Below are positions 23,301-30,798 of a stretch of DNA of 64,000 bases, piece after piece. The stretch covers positions 1,440,065 through 1,504,064 of the forward strand of contig CAUJNA010001446.1 of assembly GCA_963377175.1 (NCBI GenBank), read 5' to 3'. The notes under the pieces were generated by a model, which was not told the DNA's origin, made no database searches, and worked only from the letters and a program-made list of their open reading frames with translations. The DNA comes from Effrenium voratum. Taxonomy: Eukaryota; Sar; Dinophyceae; Suessiales; Symbiodiniaceae. How positions within the stretch are numbered: position 1 is the first letter of the stretch; each line of letters begins with the position of its first letter. The translations under genes were made by a program, and so were the position numbers.

Positions 23301-23503
23301 AAATAGGTCCATGAACCCATTTAGGACACTGACCAACCATTTTTAAAGGGTCAGAAGGAGACTCCAGGAAGCCCCATCCCATTTCAGCCCAACGAAGGAG
23401 CCTCGAGGAACTTCAGCGCCACGTGCTGGCGCGTGGACTTCCGCACAGCGCGCACCACGCGGCCGGAGGTGCCGCGGCCCAAGGTCTCCAGCAAGTCGAA
23501 GTC
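5270..23503 (-). CDS. Protein kinase-like gene, about 11 micro-exons
   Basis: Multi-exon gene assembled by eye; exons are listed separately. In order, minus strand: glycine loop GRGTSG and VALK lysine (exon 1), helix C with RREYDIL (2), DHPNILKAFDF (3), the beta5-hinge segment AVLVLAHQPGSSLD (4), catalytic loop HRDIKAEN (5), DFN and GTAEYAAPE (6), DVWSCG (7), the subdomain X-like segment (8), CKDLITECLALE (9) and RPAPMTVLSMPWLRQ (10). Nearly all splice phases match and the joined domain is about 270 residues, the usual kinase size. Known for the family: transfers phosphate from ATP to protein Ser/Thr; the catalytic Asp and Asn of HRDxxxxN are present. Odd: the metal-binding DFG reads DFN. About 0.85 kb of coding sequence is spread over 18 kb, and the introns are filled with short inverted-repeat elements. 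Most 5' splice sites are GC. The true start codon and C-terminus are not fixed, and the kinase subfamily is not recognised. Confidence 0.88.
5458..5561. repeat. F1 copy, degenerate left end
   Basis: The right end GGGTCAGAAGGAGACTCC is intact and the left end is decayed. It lies beside the kinase exon 10 island. Confidence 0.6.
5623..5665 (-). CDS. Kinase exon 10: end of kinase domain
   Basis: One base plus 14 codons between TCAAG|G and CGCCAG|GC. With the split Arg it reads RPAPMTVLSMPWLRQ, like the RP(S/T)A..VL.HPWL close of kinase domains. The opposite strand of the same island also has a GC-rich open frame, but the kinase match and the order of neighbouring exons favour minus. Confidence 0.72.
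7033..7082 (-). CDS. Kinase exon 9: CKDLITECLALE helix
   Basis: 16 codons plus two bases after GTCCAG|GAG. It reads ECKDLITECLALELLG, matching the A.DLI..LL helix of the kinase C-lobe, and joins VPE-ECKDLI from exon 8 in phase 0. The downstream border is the weakest of the gene: GGAAG|AG was chosen because it puts RP of the next exon at the family's normal distance. Confidence 0.72.
8161..8254 (-). CDS. Kinase exon 8: C-lobe subdomain X
   Basis: One base plus 31 codons, from GAGGAG|G to CCAGAG|GA. It includes LWSYPTVEGFLSAVRASPVD and WKRRQWQSVPE, comparable to F..AV..G...W....W..V in kinases before the DLI helix. Completing the split codon gives RLP-R-LWS. A start three bases earlier (CTCGAG|G) is also in phase. 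Third positions are about 85% G or C. Confidence 0.8.
9905..10022 (-). pseudogene. uvrB-like: UvrB-like fragment, frameshifted, in a kinase intron
   Basis: The minus strand gives DQVLLGISGSGKTM and, after a frameshift, VAHVIYKTSRPVMIIVPNKT followed by IAGQIW. These match, piece by piece, the Walker A loop (LLGVTGSGKT) and the following RP...PNKTLAAQL segment of bacterial UvrB, the helicase-like damage-recognition subunit of UvrABC excision repair. The frame slips once just after the Walker A Thr, and stops follow in the first frame. The stretch is AT-rich, unlike the exons nearby. No UvrB similarity continues on either side. Inferred: a dead piece of bacterial or organelle-targeted UvrB DNA captured in the intron. 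About 40 residues only, compared from memory. Confidence 0.7.
10058..10146 (-). CDS. Kinase exon 7: DVWSCG, subdomain IX
   Basis: 29 codons plus two bases after GCCAG|GTG. It reads VLDGESPSEKQDVWSCGLCL and then HIMITGRLP. The Asp of DVWS stabilises the catalytic loop in kinases. APE-VLDGE joins across the intron as in CAMK-like kinases. The donor is CCGAG|GA. A UvrB-like fragment begins about 35 bases downstream in the intron. Confidence 0.9.
10206..10299. repeat. F2 full copy
   Basis: 94 bp, upstream of kinase exon 7 in minus sense. F2 ends: ACCTGGACCCTCAAACT and AGTTTGAGGGTCCAGGT; the core has TTGCAACCC and GGTTGGTGAATTCCC. Confidence 0.8.
10545..11240. repeat. 700-bp low-complexity tract
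   Basis: Successive blocks of simple repeats on one strand: (GGGC)n near 10600, TG runs, (TTTG)n near 10790, (TGTC)n 10840-10920, TG runs near 10960, (GGTGCGT)n 10990-11060, (GGTG)n 11065-11130, then (TTTG)n. Strand asymmetric: the plus strand is almost free of A. The long Cys/Leu/Val frames in it are a by-product of the repeats. Confidence 0.95.
12079..12173. repeat. F1 full copy
   Basis: Variant with CTCCATGACCCC in place of CTCCTTCTGACCC at both ends, 95 bp. Near-perfect terminal inverted repeats. In the kinase intron between exons 6 and 7. Confidence 0.9.
12368..12468. repeat. F1 full copy
   Basis: Left end of the CATGACC type, right end of the CAGAAGGAGACTC type, so the two end variants are mixed in one element. 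It lies 80 bp downstream of kinase exon 6. Confidence 0.85.
12548..12648 (-). CDS. Kinase exon 6: activation segment, DFN to APE
   Basis: Two bases plus 33 codons between CCCGAG|GT and CCCGAG|GC. It reads QDDLCLMDFNTALSLDDGGA and then LTMTGTAEYAAPE. This is the activation segment from the metal-binding Asp to the APE motif. The usual Gly of DFG is Asn. A Thr sits in the usual activation-loop position before GTAEYAAPE. The splice phase fits exons 5 and 7 exactly. Confidence 0.9.
13233..13351. repeat. F6 copy fused to half an F1
   Basis: F6 ends: TAGGTCCTCCAGTAGAGAGG and AGGGCACCTAGCTGGGGGAC; the core has TTTTCTGTAGTCTATTTTAG and TAGGGGAACCCTCCC. Here an F1 left half (13177-13230) runs straight into it. 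Confidence 0.78.
13669..13765. repeat. F3 full copy
   Basis: 97 bp. F3 ends: CCTGGATCGCCAGTTGC and GCAACTTGGCTATCCAGG; the core has CCATGCACTTTACCCCAAAA and CAGTGACTGAAAAAA. It often carries GCGATCGC near each end. Confidence 0.85.
14448..14579 (-). CDS. Kinase exon 5: catalytic loop HRDIKAEN
   Basis: Two bases plus 43 codons plus one base. It contains VARLMLAVAHLHERRVVHRD followed by IKAENIMISP: helix E, then the catalytic loop with Asp (HRD) and Asn (AEN). The donor is CCCCAG|GC. The 5' end is uncertain: CCAAG|GC was used here, but the equally in-phase CTCCAG|GT 22 bases upstream coincides with the end of an F1 element. Confidence 0.9.
14583..14739. repeat. F1-derived repeat flanked by a 22-bp direct repeat
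   Basis: An identical 22-bp segment (GGCGGTGG...CCTACCTGG) lies at 14583-14604 and 14718-14739. Between them are two F1 left ends in the same orientation. On the minus strand this gives two successive ...CAG and ...TAG 3' splice-like sites just before kinase exon 5. It looks like a target-site or unequal-exchange duplication. Confidence 0.75.
15225..15352. repeat. G/C-rich inverted repeat
   Basis: CATGGAGGCTGGGGGGGAGG opens and CTCCCCCCCAGCCCCCAT closes a 128-bp palindrome-like element; the loop holds AAGCCCTTATTAAGGCCTTA. Half of a related element lies at 53555-53625. Confidence 0.8.
16180..16325. CDS. Weak exon candidate, strand undecided
   Basis: A moderately GC-rich stretch between an F7-like repeat and unique sequence. 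All three minus frames and one plus frame are open; the most protein-like are minus SPSLRRRSFSDCDLDAAF and plus SKSQSEKLLRRSDGEPGLLA. It lies in the kinase intron between exons 4 and 5, and its product is not needed for the kinase fold. It may be an insert or not coding at all. Confidence 0.2.
17480..17681. repeat. F1 interrupted by an F3 fragment
   Basis: F1 begins at 17480 and its right end lies at 17681, but 17551-17617 is the right half of an F3 element (TTTACCCC, GCGATCGC, GGCTATCCAG). This is nesting or template switching between families. Confidence 0.75.
17798..17891 (-). CDS. Kinase exon 4: hinge and helix D
   Basis: 31 codons plus one base between TTTCGAG|GCC and ATGCCAG|GC. It begins AVLVLAHQPGSSLDVAVKES. 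By position this is beta5 (VLVL), the hinge and the start of helix D, comparable to LVLE..PGGSL in other kinases. The VAVK inside it is not the ATP-anchoring lysine, which is in exon 1. The left end of an F1 element begins two bases after the donor. Confidence 0.75.
18015..18130. repeat. F8 full copy
   Basis: 116 bp, starting immediately after an F1 right end. Confidence 0.85.
18241..18470. repeat. F3: two adjacent copies
   Basis: Full copies at 18241-18361 and 18374-18470, same orientation, 12 bp apart. Both keep GATCGC next to the right end. Confidence 0.9.
18470..18600. CDS. Weak exon candidate next to F3 repeats
   Basis: Follows directly on the CCAG|G end of an F3 element. Minus frame: ATPEVMDVVTSGLSSILLPR. 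Plus frame: SPGQENARESRRHDVHDFWS. It lies in the kinase intron between exons 3 and 4. It also contains short inverted copies of GAGTCGCGACTC. Strand and function unknown. Confidence 0.22.
18919..19013. repeat. F3 full copy
   Basis: 95 bp, in inverse orientation to the pair at 18241-18470. Confidence 0.85.
19390..19519. repeat. F10 full copy
   Basis: 130 bp with near-perfect ends. Confidence 0.9.
19753..19859. repeat. F1 full copy
   Basis: 107 bp, close to the family consensus, with the CCCAAAATTAAGATTCGGGT core. Confidence 0.9.
19946..20110 (+). CDS. Weak plus-strand exon candidate
   Basis: A strong 3' splice-like site (pyrimidine tract, then TACCTGCAG) is followed by an open frame with RFSAAMSARLSEERIVVDLN and PLEPMTKEVGNADPG. 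Third-position G/C is low compared with the certain exons, and it lies antisense inside a kinase intron, so it may be chance or part of a repeat. Confidence 0.2.
20733..21008. repeat. F1: two copies
   Basis: Copies at 20733-20834 and 20914-21008, about 80 bp apart. The second lies just beyond kinase exon 3. Confidence 0.8.
21086..21139 (-). CDS. Kinase exon 3: HPNI motif
   Basis: 18 codons between CGTCAG|GTG and CCCCAG|GC. It reads VDHPNILKAFDFMLCGPQ. HPNI is the conserved turn after helix C, followed by beta4. Joined to exon 2 it gives REYDILRQ-VDHPNILK, which fits the family with no gap. The frame remains open a further 10 codons past the chosen donor. Confidence 0.87.
21911..21967 (-). 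CDS. Kinase exon 2: helix C
   Basis: 19 codons between GCCAG|GCG and CGCCAG|GC. It reads ARDAAQASDRRREYDILRQ, the charged helix C whose Glu pairs with the VALK lysine. It is in phase 0 with exons 1 and 3. The frame stays open upstream, so an earlier 3' splice site is possible. GC-rich third positions favour this strand. Confidence 0.82.
22249..22341. repeat. F2 full copy
   Basis: 93 bp with intact TACCTGGACCCTCA and GAGGGTCCAGGTA ends. An F4 element starts immediately after it. Confidence 0.85.
23092..23369. repeat. F1: two copies
   Basis: Copies at 23092-23190 and 23276-23369. The second ends about 33 bp from kinase exon 1, inside its downstream intron. Confidence 0.88.
23402..23503 (-). 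CDS. Kinase exon 1: glycine loop and VALK lysine
   Basis: 34 codons between CCAG|GAC and CTCGAG|GC. The translation starts DFDLLETLGRGTSGRVVRAV and ends QHVALKFLE. GRGTSGRV is the glycine-rich ATP loop; the Lys of VALK anchors ATP. Third positions are almost all G or C. A methionine codon lies six bases upstream of the 3' splice site (MGQDFD), so this could be the first coding exon with an in-frame start, or an internal exon. The intron that follows starts with GC. Confidence 0.88.
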
Positions 23504-23598
23504 CTGGCCCATCCCCGGTCAGGTGGACTCCATACCCATCAGGTCAGGTAGGGGGGGGGGGGTTCCTCGGGGTTCCATCGGCTCAAAAAAAAGAAGCC

Positions 23599-23691
23599 TA
23601 CCTGGAGTCTCCTTCTGACCCTTTAAAAATGGGTGGTCATTGCCCTAAATGGGGTGAACCTATTCTTAGAGGGTCGTGGAGACTCCAGGTA
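23599..23691. repeat. F1 full copy
   Basis: 93 bp with intact ends, about 95 bp upstream of kinase exon 1. Confidence 0.9.
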
Positions 23692-25058
23692 CCCATCCAC
23701 CAAGAAAACAAAAACCAAGAAACACATGAATTCGTTCGTTTCCTGGACTCTCCTTCTGACCCCCCCAAAAATGGGGTCAGTCTCTTCAAAATTAAAGGGT
23801 TCTCCACCTGGAATGTTGACTCCACCTGACCCTAGAAAATGTGGTCATGACCCCATTTTGAGCAACCTGGAGATTCATTCTCCGGCCTTTTCCTGGTAGT
23901 TTTGGGCGTGTTGGGCGTTCTAAATGGTTTCTACTAGTTTTGGGCGACCCCCGAACCCAAAAAACTGTTTTTGTTCCTGATTTGCGGGCGTTTGCAGGGT
24001 TTTGCGGGCGATTGCGGTCTTTTTGCGGGTATTTTGCGGGTAATTCCGGGCGGGGCAAACGTAAAAAGGGACCAATTCTGAAATCTCACGAACATATAGG
24101 AGTTTCCGTATAGTTTTAGGCGACTTCACAAACACAACATCGAGATTTAGGAAAAGCATGTTACAAACGAAGGGGTCATGACCTCTTTTTCTAGGGGGCA
24201 TGGAGACTCCAGGTTGGAATCAGACAACTTGTGGAGGGGCCAAAACCACCCCCTATGAGACTGGACTTGTGGATGAATATGCCAGTCTACTTCTGACCCC
24301 TAGACAAAGGGGTCAATTGCCCCGAATCTTAATTTTGGGGAGTCTGACCAACCATCTTTTTAAAGGGTCCTTAGGGAGACTTCAGGTAGGGCTCTGCCAT
24401 CAAAAACCGAAGAGCCAATACATGGAGCCTTAAACATTGATCATTGCTGAAAATTAAGGGGTCATGACCCCTTTTTCTGAGGGTCATGGAGACTCCAGGT
24501 TCCAGATTTTCGGTAAAACGCATTAAGGGAAGTTTGAGGTCTCAGGCACCCTTCGGGCAGGCAAGCCCCAAAGCAAGCCAATCAAAATTCAAACAAAGTC
24601 TAGGGTGCCTTGGTCAGACTACCCCAAACTAAGGGGTCATGACCCCGCCTTTTTCTAGGGGTCATGCAGACTCCAGGTAGAGAAAGGTTCATACCTAGGC
24701 CCTCAAACTAACCAAAAAATGCCTTTCAAACAGAGGAACATATCACAGACCTAAACCCTCAAACTATAGACATAGAAAAGGGAACTCACCAACCAAGGCT
24801 TTGGGTTGCAATCACCCGTTTCTTGCCCTATGATGTCAACCCCTACAGTACCCAGATTCAGGGCCATATAGTGAGGGTGTGGCTGAAAGAACTATCCCTA
24901 AAAAAGGCCAATATTTATGGGTAGTTTGAGGGTCCCGGCAGGTTTTTCTTATTTGTGCGCGTACCCCTTCGATCGAAGTTCGGTCTTGGCGTCAGGCGAA
25001 AAGAGTTCGCCAGCCATTTTCTGTTTGGCTCTTCAGGGGTCCTTTTGCTTACCAGCGA

Positions 25059-25160
25059 CCTGGATAGCCAAGTGGCGATCGCTTTTTTCAGTCACTGTTG
25101 CTGGTGTTTGGGGTGTAAAGTGCATGGAGAAAAAAAAACGATCGCAACCGGCGATCCAGG
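25059..25160. repeat. F3 full copy
   Basis: 102 bp, followed directly by (TA)n and (TC)n microsatellite sequence up to about 25196. Confidence 0.9.
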
Positions 25161-26345
25161 TATATATATATATACATCTCTCTCTCTCTCTCTTGTTGAG
25201 GCTCGGTGCCCGCTTTTGGGCGTTCTGGAAAAACATGAAAGCCCCGACGTCGGTTTCGGAGGTCTAAACTCGTTGCCAAGCACAGATTTAAGACGGATTC
25301 TGATCGACATGTTGACCCCATATTAATCTGGAGTCTCCTTCTGACCCCTACAAAAAAGGGGGTCAATTGCCCCGAATCCGAATTTGTTGGGGAGTCTGAC
25401 CTAGCTGCAGGATTTTGTCCATCCACAGTCTTAATAGGGTGTGTCCCCCTCAAGAAGTGCTGAACCGCTTAAAGGGGGACACCGGTCAACAGTACTGGGA
25501 ACTCACTTCCGATCGAGTGGATGGGCCCACAAAAGTAAACAACTGGTTGTTTGCCAGTCAAATGGTCCGAACCCCCCACAAAAAGCTCAAAAGTGAGCGT
25601 TTTCTCGGCCAAAAGATGAGCTCAGCACTTCCGCCAAGACCCGAATATTTTTTCATAAAGGGCATGAAGACTCCAGGTGTGCCCAGCTTGCAGGCTCCCT
25701 TCTGAAAGCGACCCGAGTTCCGAGTTCAGAGCCTCGCTACTTGGGTGTTTTTTTCCCACCCTAAGGCTCCAATTCAATGAGTTTTGGGCCCGATGAAGAT
25801 GGGTTGTTTTCAAGGGCCCATGAGGAATTGGTCCGGGTTCTTCATTCGAGGCCCCTTATGGGGCCTGCATAGGGGTGAGCCTTAGGGAAGGGAGTTGCAG
25901 CCCAATGGCTAGGGTGCTCCACCGAACGGGGACTCTCATGGGGTTTCTCCCGGTTGCCAACAGCTTACGAGCTTGGCGAATCGAACACGCAGGTACGTTT
26001 GCCCTCAGCATCTTGGGTCCTCAAAACGGCCTCCTTTTTGAGGTCCAAGACCCAAACCAATGGAGACCCGGTTCGACCCCTTCAATCAAAAATCGGGCGC
26101 CGAAAGTTTTCAGGGTCCCGGGTCTGGAACAACCGGTGCCCTCTCCAGGAACCAGGGCTGGGCTTCAAATCCGAAACTCAACCCAGGGCTGCCATCCAAA
26201 ACCCAGCTACATGGATCCTTACACTTTGGTCATTGCCCCAAACTTATGATTGGTGAATTCCCTTAAGTGCACCTGGAGTCTCCTTCTGCCCCCTAGAAAA
26301 AGGGGTCAATTGCCCCGAATCTTAATTTTGGGGAGTCTGACCAAC

Positions 26346-26446
26346 CACCTGGAGTCTCCTTCTGACCCTTAAAACATGGTTGGTCAGACTCCCCAAAGTC
26401 AAGATTCGGGGCAATGGACCCCTTTTTCTAGGGGGCAGAAGGAGCC
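26346..26446. repeat. F1 copy adjoining an F1 left half
   Basis: A left half at 26273-26346 runs directly into a n almost complete copy. The right end is cut after GGAG. Confidence 0.8.
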
Positions 26447-26796
26447 ATTAGAAGAAGAAGAAGTTGACCCAATCTAGATGAAAATCCTTCATGGGAAACA
26501 GTGGTAAACAGTGAACCCAATCTTCTTGTTGTTTTCTTTCTTTTTGTTTTTTAATGTGTTGTGTCAAAGAAAATAACCCAATCTTTGTTTCACTGGGCGG
26601 TCGGCTCCAACCCCAAAGTTAACCTAAAAGTCAGTCGCTTTTGGGCCTCGCTTCGGGCCCTGTAGGCTGCCTGCAGAACCATCGACCATCGACCTGGAGC
26701 CTTCAGGCAAAGGTCTCGAGCCACCCTTTCGGCCCTTGAGCCATCCAACCCAGCCATCCATCCATCCAGCCAGCCATGATCCATGCATCCAATACA

Positions 26797-26822
26797 ATCC
26801 AAACCCTAAACCCTAAACCCTA
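26797..26822 (-). repeat. Interstitial telomere-type repeat
   Basis: Plus strand CCAAACCCTAAACCCTAAAC and CCTAAG: three units of CCCTAAA, i.e. TTTAGGG on the minus strand. TTTAGGG is the plant-type telomere motif also reported for dinoflagellates. Here it overlaps the stop codon of the terminal exon ending at 26820. Confidence 0.85.
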
Positions 26823-26934
26823 AGATCGGATCGGATCGATTTCCGGATGGATCTCCTCGAGGATATCCATAACCTGCTCATCATCGCAGGCGGTGGAGGT
26901 TGACACACTGAGCTCAGTGCAGTCGCTAATGGAC
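26820..26934 (-). CDS. Terminal exon of an unrecognised gene
   Basis: After GGCAG|G the frame reads SISDCTELSVSTSTACDDEQ, then VMDILEEIHPEIDPIRS and TAG. Acidic, Ser/Thr-rich tail; 37 codons plus stop. Length, phase (one leading base) and G/C third positions support it. The stop lies in a TTTAGGG-type repeat. It joins in phase to the exon at 29523-29653 (AG + G). The same strand as the kinase and ends about 3.3 kb upstream of it, as in unidirectional dinoflagellate gene clusters. No known domain. Confidence 0.68.
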
Positions 26935-26977
26935 CTGCCGCATTCTGATTGACCCAGCGAGCGAGCGGGTGCGAGAC

Positions 26978-27065
26978 CTGGAGTCTCCATGACCCTTTAA
27001 AATGGGTCCATGACCCCTTAATTTTGGGTAATGAACTTATTTTTAAAGCGTCATGGAGACTCCAG
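26978..27065. repeat. F1 full copy
   Basis: 88 bp, CATGACC end type. It lies about 45 bp upstream (minus sense) of the terminal exon at 26820-26934. Confidence 0.9.
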
Positions 27066-28756
27066 GGGTTTTGTTTTTTGAGTTGATGGAATGACCCCGA
27101 GAAAACCCTCCCCCCTTGGCTTGGTTTCGTTTTAAGGGAATATCCCCAAAACCGGCGCATTCCCAACCCGGACTCGGTCATTCCCGACCTATCGCAGCAA
27201 GCAGAAGTCGAGCATAAGGGTGAGAAAAAGCATGTGGAACCTGTACCCGAAAGAACGTCCAGTCACCTATAAATACACATAAATATGCATGTATATATAT
27301 ATATATGTTATATACATATAATACATGTATGACCTGTAACCGGTCTGGTTGCCAGCACTGGGTCCAAGTAAATAGTTGGGTGACCCACATTCCGGGGTTG
27401 AAGCTGGTTGAGTTGTCCACTGGAAACGCCAAACATCTTGGTTGACGCTGGAAGGGGAGCAACAATTCTCATTTGTTGGCCGTTAAGTGGTTGGATTTCA
27501 ACCACTAAACCACAATAAGCAAAAAGGTAAAATGTTTCCCAACAACAACCATGTAGAGAACGAATCCCATAAAAAAGCGAAGGAATTCACCCATTCCGTC
27601 ATTCCCTAGTAACTGGTAGTACCTGGTAGTAGTAGCAGTAGTGGTACTGAAAGTAGTAGTGAAAAAGGTAAAATGTTTCCCAACAACCAAGAAATAGCCC
27701 AGCCCGCTTTCGGATAGATGTTGGACCCTCAAACCGGCGACAACCCCTTGGGCTGTTGGCCTCCTGCGTGTTGTATCGGCCGGAGGCTGCGACATTTGGG
27801 GCCAGACCCTTTCAAAGGCATTACCTGGACCCTCAAACTATAAAAGGGACTTTGCCACATAATGTTGGGACAACAACCATTTTGTTCAGGGTAATTGAGT
27901 ACTTGCAGATTCAAGAGTAGAACTGAGTTTGAACCTCTTGGTGGGACGTTTTTGGCCGTTGCAGGTCGGCACAACATAAAATAATATGGCAAGATTCCCA
28001 TTTTCACAACCAGATTTGAAGAAACAATCACGTGGAACCAAGAACCCGGACAGAACATACTTGGAACCTGCTTGATTGGTCGATTCCAAATCGCAAACAA
28101 AAAGCGATCAAGGGAGGAGGGTGGGATCCACTGAACAAGTGGGTCTCAGTTTCTTGCTCTGAACTGGGCTGTTCTCGGATCCTCTGCTGACAGTGGTTAA
28201 ATGGAAACCCCCACTAAACCCCACTTCTTTCAGGATATGATGTCAACCCTGTGCTAAAAACGGATGCATTTACCCTGGAAAACCGAACGGTTTGCCAATA
28301 AATACCCTAAGCCCCTAAGCCAAGCGGGTATTTGCTTGGTTGCTGCCGACCCCCCTGCAAAAAGTTTAGCTTTGTGGGGGCTTAGTGGAAAACCCCTTGA
28401 TTTCCTCAAAAAGCTCAAGTCGAAAGATCCAACCCAATAGCGTCAACCCCCTCCATGTACCCCTTTTGTTTCAGGGTCTCATGTCTCATGTCAACCCTCG
28501 ACTGAAACAGGATCGAGGTATTTCTTTCTGACAAACCAAAGTAGCAACCCTGAGGGTCATGACACTCCCAATGCGCAACCCCGGGCCCTCCATGAAGAAC
28601 CCCGACCAATTCAGTCAGCCCTAAAGAACTCTTTTGGGAATTCGTCCACCCACAGGCGTTCCAATGCCCACCAGAAAAGGTGGGTACCTGGAGTTCTCCT
28701 TGTGCCCCCTCGAAAAAGGGTCATGACCCCTGAATTTTGGGGAGTATTTTCAAGGG

Positions 28757-28865
28757 TACCTGGAGTCTCCTTCTGACCCTTGAAAAATGGTTGGTCAGAC
28801 TCCCCAAAATTAAGATTCGGAGCAGTTGACTCCTTTTTCTAGGGGGCAGAAGGAGACTCCAGGTA
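28757..28865. repeat. F1 full copy
   Basis: 109 bp, one of the copies closest to consensus. Confidence 0.92.
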
Positions 28866-28911
28866 TTTGGAGGCGGCAACATGGGTCTGCATTTCACCAT
28901 GGAGAGACAGT

Positions 28912-28978
28912 GAAAAAAACATTCCGCGAGAGCTCTGACCCCGACTCCGCGCAGCGGAAGCGCGCTTTGTTGCGCGGG
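28912..28978 (-). CDS. Exon candidate between the two previous ones
   Basis: GC-rich island. The best minus frame by third-position G/C is YPRNKARFRCAESGSELSRN; a second minus frame (TLPAQQSALPLRGVGVRALA) is longer. No clean AG|G borders. It may be an alternative exon of the gene ending at 26820. Confidence 0.3.
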
Positions 28979-29522
28979 TAGGGTTGAGCGTGTGTATTTC
29001 TTGTTCAAAGGATGGGTGCTACCCATGCTCAACCCTACAGGTGCCTAAATTGTGGTCTGCCTTTGGTTTCACGGAGAAAAAAAAACAAAGAAAACACATA
29101 AGACAAAAACAGCAACCCCGAAAAGGAGCAATTCCTTTGAAAGCACAAAAACACAACGTGTCCCACTTGCCGGGGTGTGTTTTTGAAACCACCCCTGAAA
29201 CAGCCCCACTCTTTTTGGGTATCATGTCAACCCCTCACTCAGAAAAAATGATAATCAGTATTTACCATGGCAAACTGCTCAACAACTACCTAACTGAAGA
29301 AGTGGGTATTTGGAGCGGACAGGGGTAGGGATATTGCCCCAAATTGATGGTTGGCGAGTTCCCTCTTATGGCTACCTGGAGTCTCCTTCTGACCGTAAAA
29401 TGGTTGGTCAGACTCCAACCAAAATTAGGGGGTCATGACCCCGAATTGGGTCAGAGGGTCATGACCGGAGACTCCAAGTGGAGAGCTTCACCATCTCCCA
29501 GCGAATCCCAGCGAATCCCCGC

Positions 29523-29653
29523 CTGGAGATTTTCTTGTTCAGTCTGCGTGCCCGCAAGTTAGACATGGCAAGCCGCGACGCGACTTTCGGCTCCGCGAGG
29601 CCCCGCCGTTTCAAACGGCGGAGCTCCGCGGCTCGAGATCGCAAGCTTGAGCC
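29523..29653 (-). CDS. Internal exon, basic helical protein, unknown
   Basis: 43 codons plus two bases between GCCAG|GGC and CTCCAG|GC. It starts GSSLRSRAAELRRLKRRGLA and contains SRLAMSNLRARRLNKKIS. Strongly basic, probably helical. It probably precedes the terminal exon at 26820-26934, with which the phase fits. The plus strand is also open over the same stretch (LRARKLDMASRDATFGSARP), so strand choice rests on context and phase. Confidence 0.5.
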
Positions 29654-29741
29654 CTGGCGAAGCAACATGTGAACGCCCCGTTTTCTTTAGCCAGCATGTT
29701 GCCAGTTAAGAAGGGGGGGGTAAGGGAAACCAGGGAAACCT

Positions 29742-29840
29742 CCTAGAGATCCAAGTTGCGGCCGTTTTTTTCAGTCACTGCTGCGATCGGTTTTCGGGGA
29801 AAAGTGGATGGGAAAAAGCGATCGCAACTGGCGATCCAGG
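29742..29840. repeat. F3 full copy
   Basis: 99 bp, about 90 bp upstream in minus sense of the exon at 29523-29653. Confidence 0.88.
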
Positions 29841-30269
29841 CCGTTCTCTTCAGCATGTTGCCCTAGTCCAATTCGAAAGTGCTTGTCTGGATCCTTGATT
29901 CGCCATAGCAAGTGGCTCGCATGGGATATAACCCGACTGGGTGAACTCATCCCGCAGGCGAAGTGGGCTACCTATGGGTATCCACCTGCAGGTTCGGAAT
30001 CACAAATTCTTGCAAAGCTGTTTCCCAAACCACCACCAATGGTTGGCCATTGCCCAAAATTAAGGGGTCATGACCCCTTTTTCTAGGGGTCAGAAGGAGA
30101 CTCCAGGCAGAACCTAGGATAAAAAATAAGGTTTGACGGGAAACGGATTGATCCACCGGCGGGCCCCTGAAACTTACACCTCAGACAGGAGCTCACTGAA
30201 TCCCCAAGAGTTTGAGGGACCAGGTACTTTTTTGGGGGCTGGTTTGGAGGGAACCAACAGGAAAACCCC

Positions 30270-30460
30270 TTATGTTGGACACATACTTCTTTTGGAGTAC
30301 ACCACTCCAATGGACAGTCCAATACTTTTGCACACGACCTTCGCACGTGCGCAGCAACAGAACGCTTGGACCATTCAACGGCTTTGCTGGTTCTCCAAAT
30401 GAAGAGCCCCAGCTCCTCAAAAGCAACTTGTTTGCGGACCCCAACAGGGACCCTTCGAGT
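30270..30460 (-). CDS. Exon candidate, unknown product
   Basis: The longest minus frame here includes KQVAFEELGLFIWRTSKAVE, then WSKRSVAAHVRRSCAKVLDC and PLEWCTPKE. A plus frame over the same DNA (PNEEPQLLKSNLFADPNRDP) is also protein-like. No known motif. It lies between the RCC1-like gene and the gene ending at 26820. Confidence 0.3.
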
Positions 30461-30798
30461 GATCAAATTGGTGAAACATGCGGGAACTATGCACGCCACA
30501 CCCGGAGGATGCGGGCCATCATACCCCTCTAATGTTGACCCCGGACTAATAAACCCCTGTTTGTTAATATGGGGGTACTTGGGGGGACCTAGATAATAAA
30601 CAGGGGGTTTATTCATCCGGGGTCAAATCACCCAACACCAACTTCCTTCAGGGTATGATGGGGTATGATGTTGATCCTTGACCACAAAAAGGCGAGCATT
30701 TGCCTGGGAAAACCGACCGGCCTTCCAAAAAGGCCCACACACCAAAAGCGGGCCGAGAAAAAACCACTCTTCAAGGCCAGGCTAGAGGCCGCCCGGAC

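Larger units (their letters stand above)
23700..26800. other. Intergenic stretch between two minus-strand genes
   Basis: Holds partial F1 copies, one F3, an F9, F5-like pieces and (TA)n(TC)n. A GC-variable part at 23890-24060 is rich in TTTGCGGGCG-type short repeats. No convincing exon seen. The kinase promoter should lie here; none is recognisable, and dinoflagellate genes usually lack a TATA box. Confidence 0.55.
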
